Under the pieces are notes generated by a model. It was not told the DNA's origin. It did not search any database and saw only the letters and a program-made list of their open reading frames with translations. 64,000 nt of DNA from Planctomycetota bacterium. Lineage in GTDB: Bacteria > Planctomycetota > Planctomycetia > Pirellulales > Pirellulaceae. Below, in pieces: positions 53,843 through 62,205 of this stretch. Each line of letters opens with the position of its first letter. Position 1 is the stretch's first letter. The stretch is taken from assembly GCA_026692905.1 (NCBI GenBank), contig JAPLNL010000119.1:186001-250000 (forward strand), in the 5' to 3' direction. The position numbers and the translations under genes are program-made.

Positions 53843-55861
53843 TCAAATGAAGACACGGCGATTAAAAACGACCCATTCAATCACCAAAAGCAACAAACCG
53901 GCCAGCAAAATCCAACGCCATGTCTCCTGCCTCGCTTGAACGATACTGTTCGTTGCCGCTACTTTTTCGTATCCCATTTTGACCGAATCAGCGACCGCCA
54001 AATCACTTTCACGGTTAGAAAACAAATTGACGCAGAAGGACTCGACGGGTTTCTCTACCGCTTTGGCGAACACTTGGTAGATACCCATTTCGTCCGTTTT
54101 GGTGAAGGTGTATCGGCTCTCATCGCCACGAATTAGGTCGGTTGTTTTGCCGTCTGGAGCGACAACACGGTAGTCCTGGAATCGACTGGACAACATGAGT
54201 CCAATGGGCCAACCGGGTTGCACTGAGGGGGACGAAGATTCCGTAACTCCGCCACCGAGGTACTCAACAACAGAATAGACAAAGACCGGAAAACTGCGTC
54301 GTGCCCACCAGTTTGTATTTCGAGCCGATCCCTCGTTGGTTTGCTGAACGATCGAAAAGCCTAGGACAGCGTCCTGAAACGGCCCGCGAGGTGCAATTCC
54401 AAAAACAGGGCCGTCCGAGCTGGTCATCAAAACCGTTCCGGATTCACCCGGCTCCACGGTCCTGGCTTCCACTATCTCCACCGCTCCCATTTCCAAAAAC
54501 TGCGTGATCGAGTTAGAGCGATTGACGTCTAAGATGAAAATGGGGCCTTTGGGTTCGCTGAATTTCCAGCCGACAATTTTGGTATCCTCTTTGGACTCCT
54601 CTATCGGCTTGGGCGATGCAACTTGTGGTGGCACGCTGCCGATGAACAGCGTGTTGCTAGAGGGCATTTGCATCGGAGAACATTGATCGAAAATGACCAA
54701 ATCAAAGGTCGCATTGAGAGTCGCATCGATGTACTTGGTGTCGGTAAGAAACGTTGGGCTTTCGACTTGTACGGAGGCGATCTGTTGTACCCTCGGAGTC
54801 TGCAACGCCGTTTCCAAAGCGTTATTACCTGGCGTTACCAACAAGACACTGATCTGCTTGAGCGGTCGAATAGCAGCGTAAGCCACATTGTCGACCGCCA
54901 GCGCATCCTCATAGTCCAATGTCAGTTTCAATTGCCCTTCGTCGGTATCGGTTAGCTCGAATAGCAAACCGGCTTCTTCGCCCGCCTCTACGCTGCCTGC
55001 GGACGCGTCTAACAATTTGCCGTCAAACTCGAGTGAGGCCGTGAAGTCGACTTTTTGGTCACCCCGGTTGGTGATTCTCGCGAACGCTTCTAGTTTGTTC
55101 GCTTTGTCCTCATTTCTTTGTACCGCGAAGCTCAAAATACCCAAGTTGTTCGTCTTGGTCTCGCCGATCGGAATGTACTCGATCTTGAGCTTCCCCATTT
55201 CAAAATCGCCAAGGTCTCCGAAAGCACCGTCGCTCAACAGATAGACTGTCGCTGGAACCGCGTCGGCGACCATGATGTCACTTAAGTTATCGAAGCTGGA
55301 TCGGCCAGGATTCGCGAGACCGGCTGCGGCCCGCAAGGCTTCGCTCACATCCGTGCCTCGCGATGTCGTCGGAATGGATTCCACCGCGCTAAAAAGTCGG
55401 TTTCGGTCCTTGGTAAACCCCTGTCGCACATCCGCCCGATCGGAGAAGGCAATCACCATTCCAACGTCGTCCGCCGACGTGTCCGAGAGCAATTCTCGCA
55501 CTTTCTTTTTGGCCAAATCCAAACGGTTGGGCGACACATCGGTCGCTTGCATGCTGGCAGAGTTATCGATGATGTAAATACGTCGCTCGCCAACACGACT
55601 TTGTCCGCTCCAACCGGGCCTCAAGCAGGCGAAAATCAAAAGAGCCAAGAACAGCAACTGCAAGTACAAAAGCAAGTTCTTGCGAAGCCGCTGCCAAATG
55701 CTGTTCACGTGCACATCTTCCAGCGTTTTCCGCCAAAGGAGCGTACTGGGTACAGCCAGTTCAGTTCGTTTCAGTTTTAAAAAATAGAGACTGAGCACAG
55801 CGGGGGGCACCGCCAAAATCATCAGCCACTGCCATGGGCCAAGAGCACTGATCCAGTTCAT
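53843..55861 (-). CDS. BatA/VWA-domain membrane protein
   Basis: Protein of 672 aa. It begins with the aerotolerance-regulator N-terminal module: two helices around 5-30 and 58-80, and SLYFLKLKRTELAVPSTLLW. A von Willebrand A domain has MIDAS residues in IYIIDNSASMQATD (about 94-107). A beta-rich region and a C-terminal helix near the end (WRWILLAGLLLLVIEWVVF) complete it. Such proteins work with MoxR ATPases and DUF58 proteins in envelope maturation. It overlaps the DUF58 gene by four bases. Confidence 0.9.
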   Translation of the reverse strand: MNWISALGPWQWLMILAVPPAVLSLYFLKLKRTELAVPSTLLWRKTLEDVHVNSIWQRLRKNLLLYLQLLFLALLIFACLRPGWSGQSRVGERRIYIIDNSASMQATDVSPNRLDLAKKKVRELLSDTSADDVGMVIAFSDRADVRQGFTKDRNRLFSAVESIPTTSRGTDVSEALRAAAGLANPGRSSFDNLSDIMVADAVPATVYLLSDGAFGDLGDFEMGKLKIEYIPIGETKTNNLGILSFAVQRNEDKANKLEAFARITNRGDQKVDFTASLEFDGKLLDASAGSVEAGEEAGLLFELTDTDEGQLKLTLDYEDALAVDNVAYAAIRPLKQISVLLVTPGNNALETALQTPRVQQIASVQVESPTFLTDTKYIDATLNATFDLVIFDQCSPMQMPSSNTLFIGSVPPQVASPKPIEESKEDTKIVGWKFSEPKGPIFILDVNRSNSITQFLEMGAVEIVEARTVEPGESGTVLMTSSDGPVFGIAPRGPFQDAVLGFSIVQQTNEGSARNTNWWARRSFPVFVYSVVEYLGGGVTESSSPSVQPGWPIGLMLSSRFQDYRVVAPDGKTTDLIRGDESRYTFTKTDEMGIYQVFAKAVEKPVESFCVNLFSNRESDLAVADSVKMGYEKVAATNSIVQARQETWRWILLAGLLLLVIEWVVFNRRVFI

Positions 55862-56769
55862 CGCACGAGTCCTTTGCTCCGCAGGTATTCGTTGACAAGC
55901 ACATCTGCTGCTTGATCGCTTCTAGCGGGGACATAGGTGATTGAACGTTTGTTACAGAATGACTTCGCTTGTTCGATAAAGGCGGCCAAGGTCTGTTGGT
56001 ACCGATTGAGCAGACCTGCTGAGATGGAAACTTCTCTTTGGTCACCGTCTTCGCAGTCTACTAACTTTAGGTCCCCTTGAGCCGCAGGATTAAGCTCCTC
56101 AGGGCTCAGTAAATGAATTAGAAAGATATCCATCTCGCGAGCGACCAACATTCTGAGGGCTGCTTCGTAACCGGTTTTGTTCATCAAGTCGGTCACCAGA
56201 ACCACGATTCCCTTGCCGGTGTTCTTGACGCAGAATCGTTTGATCGAGTCCGACATCGTGCAGGCCGAGGCAACACAGGTTAGCGACTCAAGATGTCCGA
56301 TCAGACGATGCGCCGATGACTTGCCGCGGATCACGACGGGACTGGCCGACGTTTCAAAGCTGGACACAGAAACGCGATCACCACGGCACAAGCCGATGTA
56401 GGCGAGGCTAGCGGCGATTTGTTTCGCGACGAAAAATTTGCTTGGATCGCCAAAATCCATCGACATAGAATCGTCGATAATGGTGTAAAAATGCAGGTCT
56501 TCTTCTTCGAGAAAGATCTTGAGGTACAACCGATCCATTCTGGCGAACAGATTCCAGTCGATAAACCGCAAGTCATCTCCACTGACGTAATTCTTGAAGT
56601 CCGCGAATTCGACACTTTGCCCTTTGCGTTTGCTTCTTCGCTCCCCCTTCATCCGACCTCGGAAGATCTTCCGGCTAACCAGCTCCATGCGTTCCAGTTT
56701 GGCCATCGTTTCCGCGGAAAGAAGAGCCGAGGAAGGCTTGGAAGAGCGAATTGTAGACGTCTCAGCCAT
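55858..56769 (-). CDS. DUF58 domain protein
   Basis: Protein of 303 aa with the DUF58 motif GDDLRFIDWNLFAR (about 65-78). A VWA-like fold follows (IIDDSMSMDFGD, VTDLMNKTGYE). It is the usual companion of MoxR AAA+ ATPases and BatA/VWA proteins. Here it is the first gene of its operon and no moxR gene lies upstream. The ATG at 56769 is chosen; earlier in-frame codons lie in intergenic sequence. Confidence 0.92.
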   Translation of the reverse strand: MAETSTIRSSKPSSALLSAETMAKLERMELVSRKIFRGRMKGERRSKRKGQSVEFADFKNYVSGDDLRFIDWNLFARMDRLYLKIFLEEEDLHFYTIIDDSMSMDFGDPSKFFVAKQIAASLAYIGLCRGDRVSVSSFETSASPVVIRGKSSAHRLIGHLESLTCVASACTMSDSIKRFCVKNTGKGIVVLVTDLMNKTGYEAALRMLVAREMDIFLIHLLSPEELNPAAQGDLKLVDCEDGDQREVSISAGLLNRYQQTLAAFIEQAKSFCNKRSITYVPARSDQAADVLVNEYLRSKGLVR

Positions 56770-56905
56770 TGGCAACTGACAAGATGAGTGACGCGAAGGT
56801 TCAATAGTCCTCAAGTTTAGCAAAAAAACAAGTAACCTGCATAATGCAACGCAGGAAAGTGCGATAAATCGCTGGCCATGCTAGGATTCTCGGTCGTTTC
56901 ACGGT

Positions 56906-56950
56906 CAGCCGTAGGCGTACCGCGTTCTTTTGGCAGTACGCCTACGGCTG
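56906..56950. repeat. Palindrome family G (perfect 15-bp arms)
   Basis: CAGCCGTAGGCGTAC (56906-56920) pairs perfectly with 56936-56950. It fills the centre of the 307-bp gap between the divergent DUF58 and DUF2071 genes. A diverged relative (CGTACGTCTACGGCT) is visible near 46284. No gene is seen in this gap. Confidence 0.88.
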
Positions 56951-57076
56951 GCTGTTAAGCGAAGTCCCTTCACCCAACGGCTTGCTTCGTTGTAGAATGT
57001 TCTCTTGGTCTCATGCACTCCCTAACATGAGTTTTCGGTCCCATGCGAAACGAGCGTTTTCAATCGAGGAGCAATC

Positions 57077-57796
57077 GTGATTGACCGAGTCTCGGCCACA
57101 GTTCGGCCTGATGGAAAGCCTGCTGGCTATCAGCTTTGGCGAGACCTGCTATTTCTTCATTGGGAGGTGCCTGCGAGTCTTCTACAATCGCTCATTCCGA
57201 AACCACTTGTCGTAGATGAGTTCGAGGGGAAAGCGTTTATCGGTCTTGTTCCGTTTGTGATGAAAAACGTCCGCCCTCGCTGGTGGAAACTAGGGTCCGG
57301 TTTCAACTTTTTGGAGACCAACATGCGAACCTATGTCGTTCATCAGGGGATGCCTGGAGTCTACTTTTTTTCCTTGGATGCGAACTCCGTCATCGCCGTA
57401 TTGGCCGCCAACCTCGGCTGGAGCTTGCCGTACTATGTGGCCCGTCAATCGATCCGACAAAACTCCGATCGCATCGCGTACTCGAATGCCCGAATCGGTT
57501 CGCACGCAGCAGTGCAGGTGGAGTACTCCATCGGCGAACATCTCGGACCATCGAAAATCCATTCCTTGGAACACTTCCTACTGGAACGTTACCTGCTTTT
57601 TGTCGAGCGGCATGGGGTAATGCACTCGGGACAAGTTTCCCACACACCTTATCCAGCTCAGCAAGCCACCGTACTATCGCTAAAGCAAACGATGCTTGAG
57701 GCCGTTGGACTACCCAAAACGGATCGCCCCCCAGACTACGCGCACTACGCAGCAGGGGTCGATGTTGAGGTGTTCCCGATGATCGCTCGTCCGTGA
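57077..57796 (+). CDS. DUF2071 (YqjF-like) protein
   Basis: Protein of 239 aa matching DUF2071: HWEVPASLLQSLIPKPLVVD, then FIGLVPFVMKNVRPRW and FNFLETNMRTYV. The family has an acetoacetate-decarboxylase-like fold of unknown substrate. The start is GTG 57077, supported by a GAGGAG ribosome binding site five bases before it. Monocistronic; palindrome family D follows. Confidence 0.9.
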   Translation: MIDRVSATVRPDGKPAGYQLWRDLLFLHWEVPASLLQSLIPKPLVVDEFEGKAFIGLVPFVMKNVRPRWWKLGSGFNFLETNMRTYVVHQGMPGVYFFSLDANSVIAVLAANLGWSLPYYVARQSIRQNSDRIAYSNARIGSHAAVQVEYSIGEHLGPSKIHSLEHFLLERYLLFVERHGVMHSGQVSHTPYPAQQATVLSLKQTMLEAVGLPKTDRPPDYAHYAAGVDVEVFPMIARP

Positions 57797-57873
57797 AGAG
57801 TTCAGTACGGGGGAGGGTCAGGCCACCGCTGTAAGCAGATTTCTAACGAGTTTACCTAAGCAATTCGTTGTTC

Positions 57874-58037
57874 GGGAGGGTGAGGCTCCTGCCGAACCAT
57901 TGCACCGTTGGCTCGGCAGGAGCCTCGCCCTCCCTAAGGTTTTCAACGGAATTGACTTTGCAAAGATGTTTACAGGGCTGGGGTGAGGCTCCTGCCGAAC
58001 CTTGGCGTCGCAAGCTCGGCAGGAGCCTCGCTCTCCC
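57874..58037. repeat. Composite palindrome family D, two hairpins with a conserved linker
   Basis: First hairpin: 57874-57895 pairs with 57913-57934 (arm TGAGGCTCCTGCCGA). Second hairpin: about 57979-57998 pairs with 58016-58037. Between them lies the linker with GGAATTGACTTTGCAAAGAT; 57918-57977 equals 31366-31425 with one difference. It sits between the convergent DUF2071 and GT2 genes. Confidence 0.9.
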
Positions 58038-58071
58038 GTTTTTACCGGAACACTTGATTTCGCAAAGTTGT

Positions 58072-59058
58072 CTAAATGCTGTTCTTGTGTACTTGATTCC
58101 ACCTGGCGGAGTTTGGCACACACATCTTGGCTGGTCGATTGCGATTTTGACGAATGGCCGATGGCAACTGGATGCCTACTTCGGCGAGCATGCGGAGCGA
58201 ATACAGCCCAAGTCCCTTTTCTTGCCAGAGCGTTCGCAGATGTTTCAACGCCGTCTTAGGATAGCCACCGCGGACCGCTTTGCGAGCCCATTTGCCCGGG
58301 CCAGCAACGGATCGAACCGGTGGCGATTTTTGTTCTCGTATCGCACGTTCGATTCCACGTTCGGCATGCGCCTCACGCATCAGCTCGGACATAAGATCCG
58401 ACCGCAATTGCGCCATGCTCCACGTGCAGCTGGATGGATGAAGTCGATAGCAGAGAACCAATTCGTTTGTGTTGCCAAGTCGGCCAATTTGACTCATTCG
58501 CAACCAGAGATCGTGGTCCTCGATCCATTGGTACTTTTCACGATAGCCGCCGATCCTGCGAAACGCATCGGTCCGCATGATGCACGCAGGATTAAAAAGT
58601 CCGGTTTCGCGTCGCAGTAGCCGCGATACAATCGTCTCGTGATCGGACGGTAGAGACTGCAACCCAAGCGGTTCTGAATCGTTGTCGATTTCCAAAATGC
58701 AACCGCTTACGGCAGCGTATTCTGGATTGCGCTGCATAAACTCCACTTGATGCTGGATGCGATTCGGCATCGAAATGTCATCGGCATCCATACGGCATAT
58801 CAAGTCCGCACGAGCCAATTCGCAACCCCGATTGGCAGCAGGTACTACGCCACCATTCTCTTGATGGTAAACCCGTATTCGTTTGTCTTGGCCAGCAAAC
58901 CAATCGAGCAGTTCGCGGCTTTGATCTGTGCTGCCATCATTGACACAAATCAATTCCCAATCTTGGTAGGATTGGTCGATGATACTACCGATCGCAGGTG
59001 CCAGATATTTGCCTGGATTGTAAACGGGCAAAACGACGGAGACGGTTGGAATGCTCAT
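58072..59058 (-). CDS. Family 2 glycosyltransferase
   Basis: Protein of 328 aa with a GT-A fold. The N-terminal strand is SVVLPVYNPGKYLAPAI, the nucleotide site is CVNDGSTDQS, the DxD metal motif is CRMDADDISMPNR, and the acceptor region is IEDHDLWLRM. It has no transmembrane helix. The basic C-terminal ~100 residues are not typical of the catalytic domain. It lies 10 bp downstream of the GT10-like gene on the same strand, so the two likely act on the same glycan. Confidence 0.92.
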   Translation of the reverse strand: MSIPTVSVVLPVYNPGKYLAPAIGSIIDQSYQDWELICVNDGSTDQSRELLDWFAGQDKRIRVYHQENGGVVPAANRGCELARADLICRMDADDISMPNRIQHQVEFMQRNPEYAAVSGCILEIDNDSEPLGLQSLPSDHETIVSRLLRRETGLFNPACIMRTDAFRRIGGYREKYQWIEDHDLWLRMSQIGRLGNTNELVLCYRLHPSSCTWSMAQLRSDLMSELMREAHAERGIERAIREQKSPPVRSVAGPGKWARKAVRGGYPKTALKHLRTLWQEKGLGLYSLRMLAEVGIQLPSAIRQNRNRPAKMCVPNSARWNQVHKNSI

Positions 59059-59068
59059 GGTGATTGTC

Positions 59069-60070
59069 TTATTGCGTGAGCGAAAGTGCTCGCATAATTC
59101 GTTTCATGCTAAGTTGGACTGAGTTCTTTTTTGGAATCAAAGTCAAAGGCCTAACGGTGTTTTGAGCCAGCCTTTTCTGCGAGGATAAACTCGCTTCCAT
59201 CGCATCGTAAGTTTTGCATAGCACGGCGAACAGATTCAGTTCATCAAGCACGATTTTTCGAGCTTTTTCAAGCTGCTCAATACTTGTTTCGTAGGAGTTG
59301 GATTGAACGTGCGAGCGAATGGTCTCGATGGAGCGGACGGGATCATACATGTCGATCCGAGCAAAGCTCCCCTCCGGAAAGGATTTATCGGCGTGGGTGC
59401 TGCCTGAGTAGAACGGAAAGGTCCATCCCAAGAAACCATCCGGTAGCTTTTCCGACATGTACAATTCAGAATGGTCATTCTCAAGCACGATGTGGTACTT
59501 GTAGTCCCAAATCGCGTCCGCTTTATCTGGCACATCGCGAATTCCGCGACCAAAAACATCGATCTGGTCCCCGAATGCTTTCTTCAGTGCGTCGACAAAT
59601 CGAAGCCGTTGCCGATGATCTTCGGTGATCGCTTTGTTGCTTGAGATCACACTTAGTAGCTTCGTCTTTTTGGGTCGCGACATGTTGGCAAGAGTGTCGT
59701 AGTCCAAAATCTCGGGGTGGGTACGGCAAGAATGCATTCCGAAATGCCAAACTTGCGCTTCGTGTCCGCGAATGATTTGTGGGTGTTCGATTGCGGAATG
59801 GCTTGTGCGAACGGCACCGAACTGGCTGGTGAAAACCGAGCGGTATCTGCGAATGCTTGGTGGTTCGCCGGTGATCAACATTGTTTTTCGTCGATCGACC
59901 CGATGCGTCTCCGGCTTAAGTAGATTGTCGTAGACGAACCAAGCGTCGACGATTCGTTCTTCGCTGCATTCCTTCACGAATTCGTGATTGCACCAGTTTG
60001 GAACAGCGCGAGGAACTTGGCGAAGCACGGGTTCCGTCGGAACAGAAGTGGTTAAGAGGATCGTTGCCAT
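59069..60070 (-). CDS. Family 10 glycosyltransferase (fucosyltransferase-like)
   Basis: Protein of 333 aa. The GT10 signature is visible as YKYHIVLENDHSELYMSEK, then LGWTFPFYSGS and FPEGSFARID, which bind GDP-fucose in alpha-1,3/4-fucosyltransferases. The N-terminus has no membrane anchor. Start ATG 60070. With the GT2 gene it may decorate a surface glycan; no GDP-fucose genes are in the window, and other GDP-sugars are possible donors. Confidence 0.85.
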   Translation of the reverse strand: MATILLTTSVPTEPVLRQVPRAVPNWCNHEFVKECSEERIVDAWFVYDNLLKPETHRVDRRKTMLITGEPPSIRRYRSVFTSQFGAVRTSHSAIEHPQIIRGHEAQVWHFGMHSCRTHPEILDYDTLANMSRPKKTKLLSVISSNKAITEDHRQRLRFVDALKKAFGDQIDVFGRGIRDVPDKADAIWDYKYHIVLENDHSELYMSEKLPDGFLGWTFPFYSGSTHADKSFPEGSFARIDMYDPVRSIETIRSHVQSNSYETSIEQLEKARKIVLDELNLFAVLCKTYDAMEASLSSQKRLAQNTVRPLTLIPKKNSVQLSMKRIMRALSLTQ

Positions 60071-60278
60071 GTCCACAAGTCTAAGCATTTGCAGCACAGA
60101 GAATCAAGATCGCCCCATGTCTCAAATGCTATCAATCAGTGCCCCTTACAACCGTTACAAGCGTTAGATTCACTCAACTCATCGAAGCTTCGCAACCGAT
60201 ATAAAGGATTAGTGGCGTTTCTGGAGGCGGCGAAGTCGTTTCGGTGCGCTGAACAGCAGAAGGATAGGGGCCGGGCAA

Positions 60279-61838
60279 ATGCATAGCAAACGAATCTTGA
60301 GCATTCAAAGACGAGCAAAGCGAAGATTGGTTTTGATGGCGATCGTTGGAACTGCATTCGTTGGATATAGCGCACTATCCCTATTTGCTCAGGATGGCGG
60401 ATCGGGCCAGAAATTACCTTCGAGAATGAACGCTATCCCGGGTGTTAAGGCGGTGGGCATTCGATTGATCACTAGCAACGCAAAACCGCAGAACCCGGTA
60501 TTGCAAGAGCCGACGAGCACTTCGGCACTCTTGTTGCCATCAACGCAAACGCTTCTTCCGGCGTTTGATTTACACCCGATGGATAAATCTGCAGCCCCGT
60601 TGCCTGTACCATCAACGGTTGACGCAGCCCCAAAGTTGCCTGCAAGTGGTTTCTCGAGTTTGCCGGTCCCGCCGCGAATGTCCGACGTTGTGCCTTCGAG
60701 TACGAGCGGAAAAGTGGTAATGAAGCTCAGCGGCAGTGATGAGATCAAGGTCCCCATCGAAGCACCAAATCTTTCGGCGAGCAAATGGTCAGCCCCAGTT
60801 CCGAATACCGAGACGGTGGACATTCGAATCATCCAGCCTTTCTCGTTGGGTGAGCCCACCGCGTTGCCTCCGCTGGTGGTTGAGAAATCGCAGAAGCGAG
60901 TTGACCAACCTATCGCTGTTGAGCCTATAGCTCCTACGCCGACGGGAATTCGAGTCTCACTTGGAGATAGTGGCGTCAAGCAGAATAGTTTGCCTCCTAC
61001 GTCCGAGAAAAGCAAAGCGGTGACGCCAAAGCCTCGAACTCCGCAGCTGGTAAAGGCGAAAGCGACTCAGATTTCTCACACGGTCGTAGTAGCTCAATCC
61101 GCCGATTTTGATTCTACCGAGCCATCGGTTCCTGAAGAAATGGCTCGCCCTGTCGAAGTAGAGACTTCGCTCGTTCCGAGCTCCATCGCGAGAGCCGCTT
61201 TTGAAAACGAGAAAGATGCTGTGGAGCCAAAGAAAAGTAGTGCGGCACAAGTTGCGATCAAGGATGCGGTGCCAGATCCGTTGCTTGAGATCGTCCCTCC
61301 GCCAGCAAACACAGTTGGGACTGTTGTTGATCGAACCACCGACGATGCGCGTCGCAAATTTGACGCGAGGCCTGAGATCCAGTCCGTCGCCGCTGTCATC
61401 GAGCTGGAGTCATTGACTGCCACCAACATCGATCTGACAGGGAAGTTAACCGGATTGGCGGTACAAGATGAGAGCGTTTGCAAAGTCATTCAAAGTGATC
61501 GAATGGTCGCCCTCGTCGGCAATCAGGTCGGTACAACTTTGGTGCAAATTTGGTCGGCGGACCTGGGCGATAAACCACAGATGATTCGAGTCAACGTTAC
61601 TCAGAAAAAGGGACATTTCCAGACGGGACGCGATGATGTCAAAGACATCAAGCAAGTCATCGCTCAAATTTTCCCCCGCGCTGAAGTCAATATCATTAAT
61701 CTAAATGATGGCGGCATCGAAGTTCGGGGTGCAACGGAAAGCGAGGAGTCCGCGAAACGTATTCTCGAACTGATACGCAAAGTATATCTGGTGCCAGTCA
61801 AAGACAAACTCGTCGTCACCCGCAAATCGGTTACATAG
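60279..61838 (+). CDS. Exported CpaC-N/BON-like protein without secretin domain
   Basis: Protein of 519 aa. It has an N-terminal membrane segment/signal (LVLMAIVGTAFVGYSALSLFA) and a long Pro/Ser/Thr/Ala-rich linker (about 60-370). A pilus-formation-protein N-terminal domain follows (VQDESVCKVIQSDRMVALVG, about 400-445), then a BON-like domain (EVNIINLNDGGIEVRGATES). In CpaC these precede a secretin barrel, which is missing here. Possibly an accessory of a type II/IV pilus or secretion machine. The stop is overlapped by palindrome border E within one base. Confidence 0.8.
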   Translation: MHSKRILSIQRRAKRRLVLMAIVGTAFVGYSALSLFAQDGGSGQKLPSRMNAIPGVKAVGIRLITSNAKPQNPVLQEPTSTSALLLPSTQTLLPAFDLHPMDKSAAPLPVPSTVDAAPKLPASGFSSLPVPPRMSDVVPSSTSGKVVMKLSGSDEIKVPIEAPNLSASKWSAPVPNTETVDIRIIQPFSLGEPTALPPLVVEKSQKRVDQPIAVEPIAPTPTGIRVSLGDSGVKQNSLPPTSEKSKAVTPKPRTPQLVKAKATQISHTVVVAQSADFDSTEPSVPEEMARPVEVETSLVPSSIARAAFENEKDAVEPKKSSAAQVAIKDAVPDPLLEIVPPPANTVGTVVDRTTDDARRKFDARPEIQSVAAVIELESLTATNIDLTGKLTGLAVQDESVCKVIQSDRMVALVGNQVGTTLVQIWSADLGDKPQMIRVNVTQKKGHFQTGRDDVKDIKQVIAQIFPRAEVNIINLNDGGIEVRGATESEESAKRILELIRKVYLVPVKDKLVVTRKSVT

Positions 61839-62095
61839 TTAGGCGAGCGGCAAAATGAAAACTACCTTAGCACGACGCGCAAGCTAGTGAATTGGATAGT
61901 AGATTCACTAGCTTGCGAGTCGTGCTAAGCACATCCGCATTTGCTTTTCGCATTAATTATCCGACGGGCGCTAGCCCCGGTTCTCGACGAAGGTCGAGTA
62001 GAAAACCGGGGCTAGCGCCCAACGGCTAAAGGTTTGTTTCACTAAAATTCATGCCGAAGTGCTTAGGTACATTGGAACCCGCCGCTCGCCTTAAG
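61839..62095. repeat. Composite palindrome element: border E, family A, palindrome F, border E
   Basis: Left border TTAGGCGAGCGGCA (61839-61852). Family A: 61867-61892 pairs with 61903-61928 with one mismatch. Palindrome F: GGGCGCTAGCCCCGG (from 61966) pairs perfectly with 62004-62020 and encloses a CTCGAC/GTCGAG hairpin. Right border GCCGCTCGCCTTAAG (62081-62095). The borders form inverted ends of a 257-bp unit. The remaining ~110 bp up to the BBP7 start shows no gene. Confidence 0.9.
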
Positions 62096-62205
62096 TGCTA
62101 GGAGTCCTTGTTGTTAAGCTTCCAGGCTTTTTGTCTATTGGCTTTGACCCGAAGGGTACGCGATCTCATTCTCATTGTCTCACAATCGCAAGGCGTCCGA
62201 AGACC

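Noticed and set aside
56770-57076. Missing moxR gene upstream of DUF58
   Set aside because: The gap is only 307 bp with a palindrome and the next gene is a divergent DUF2071; no ATPase remnant is present.
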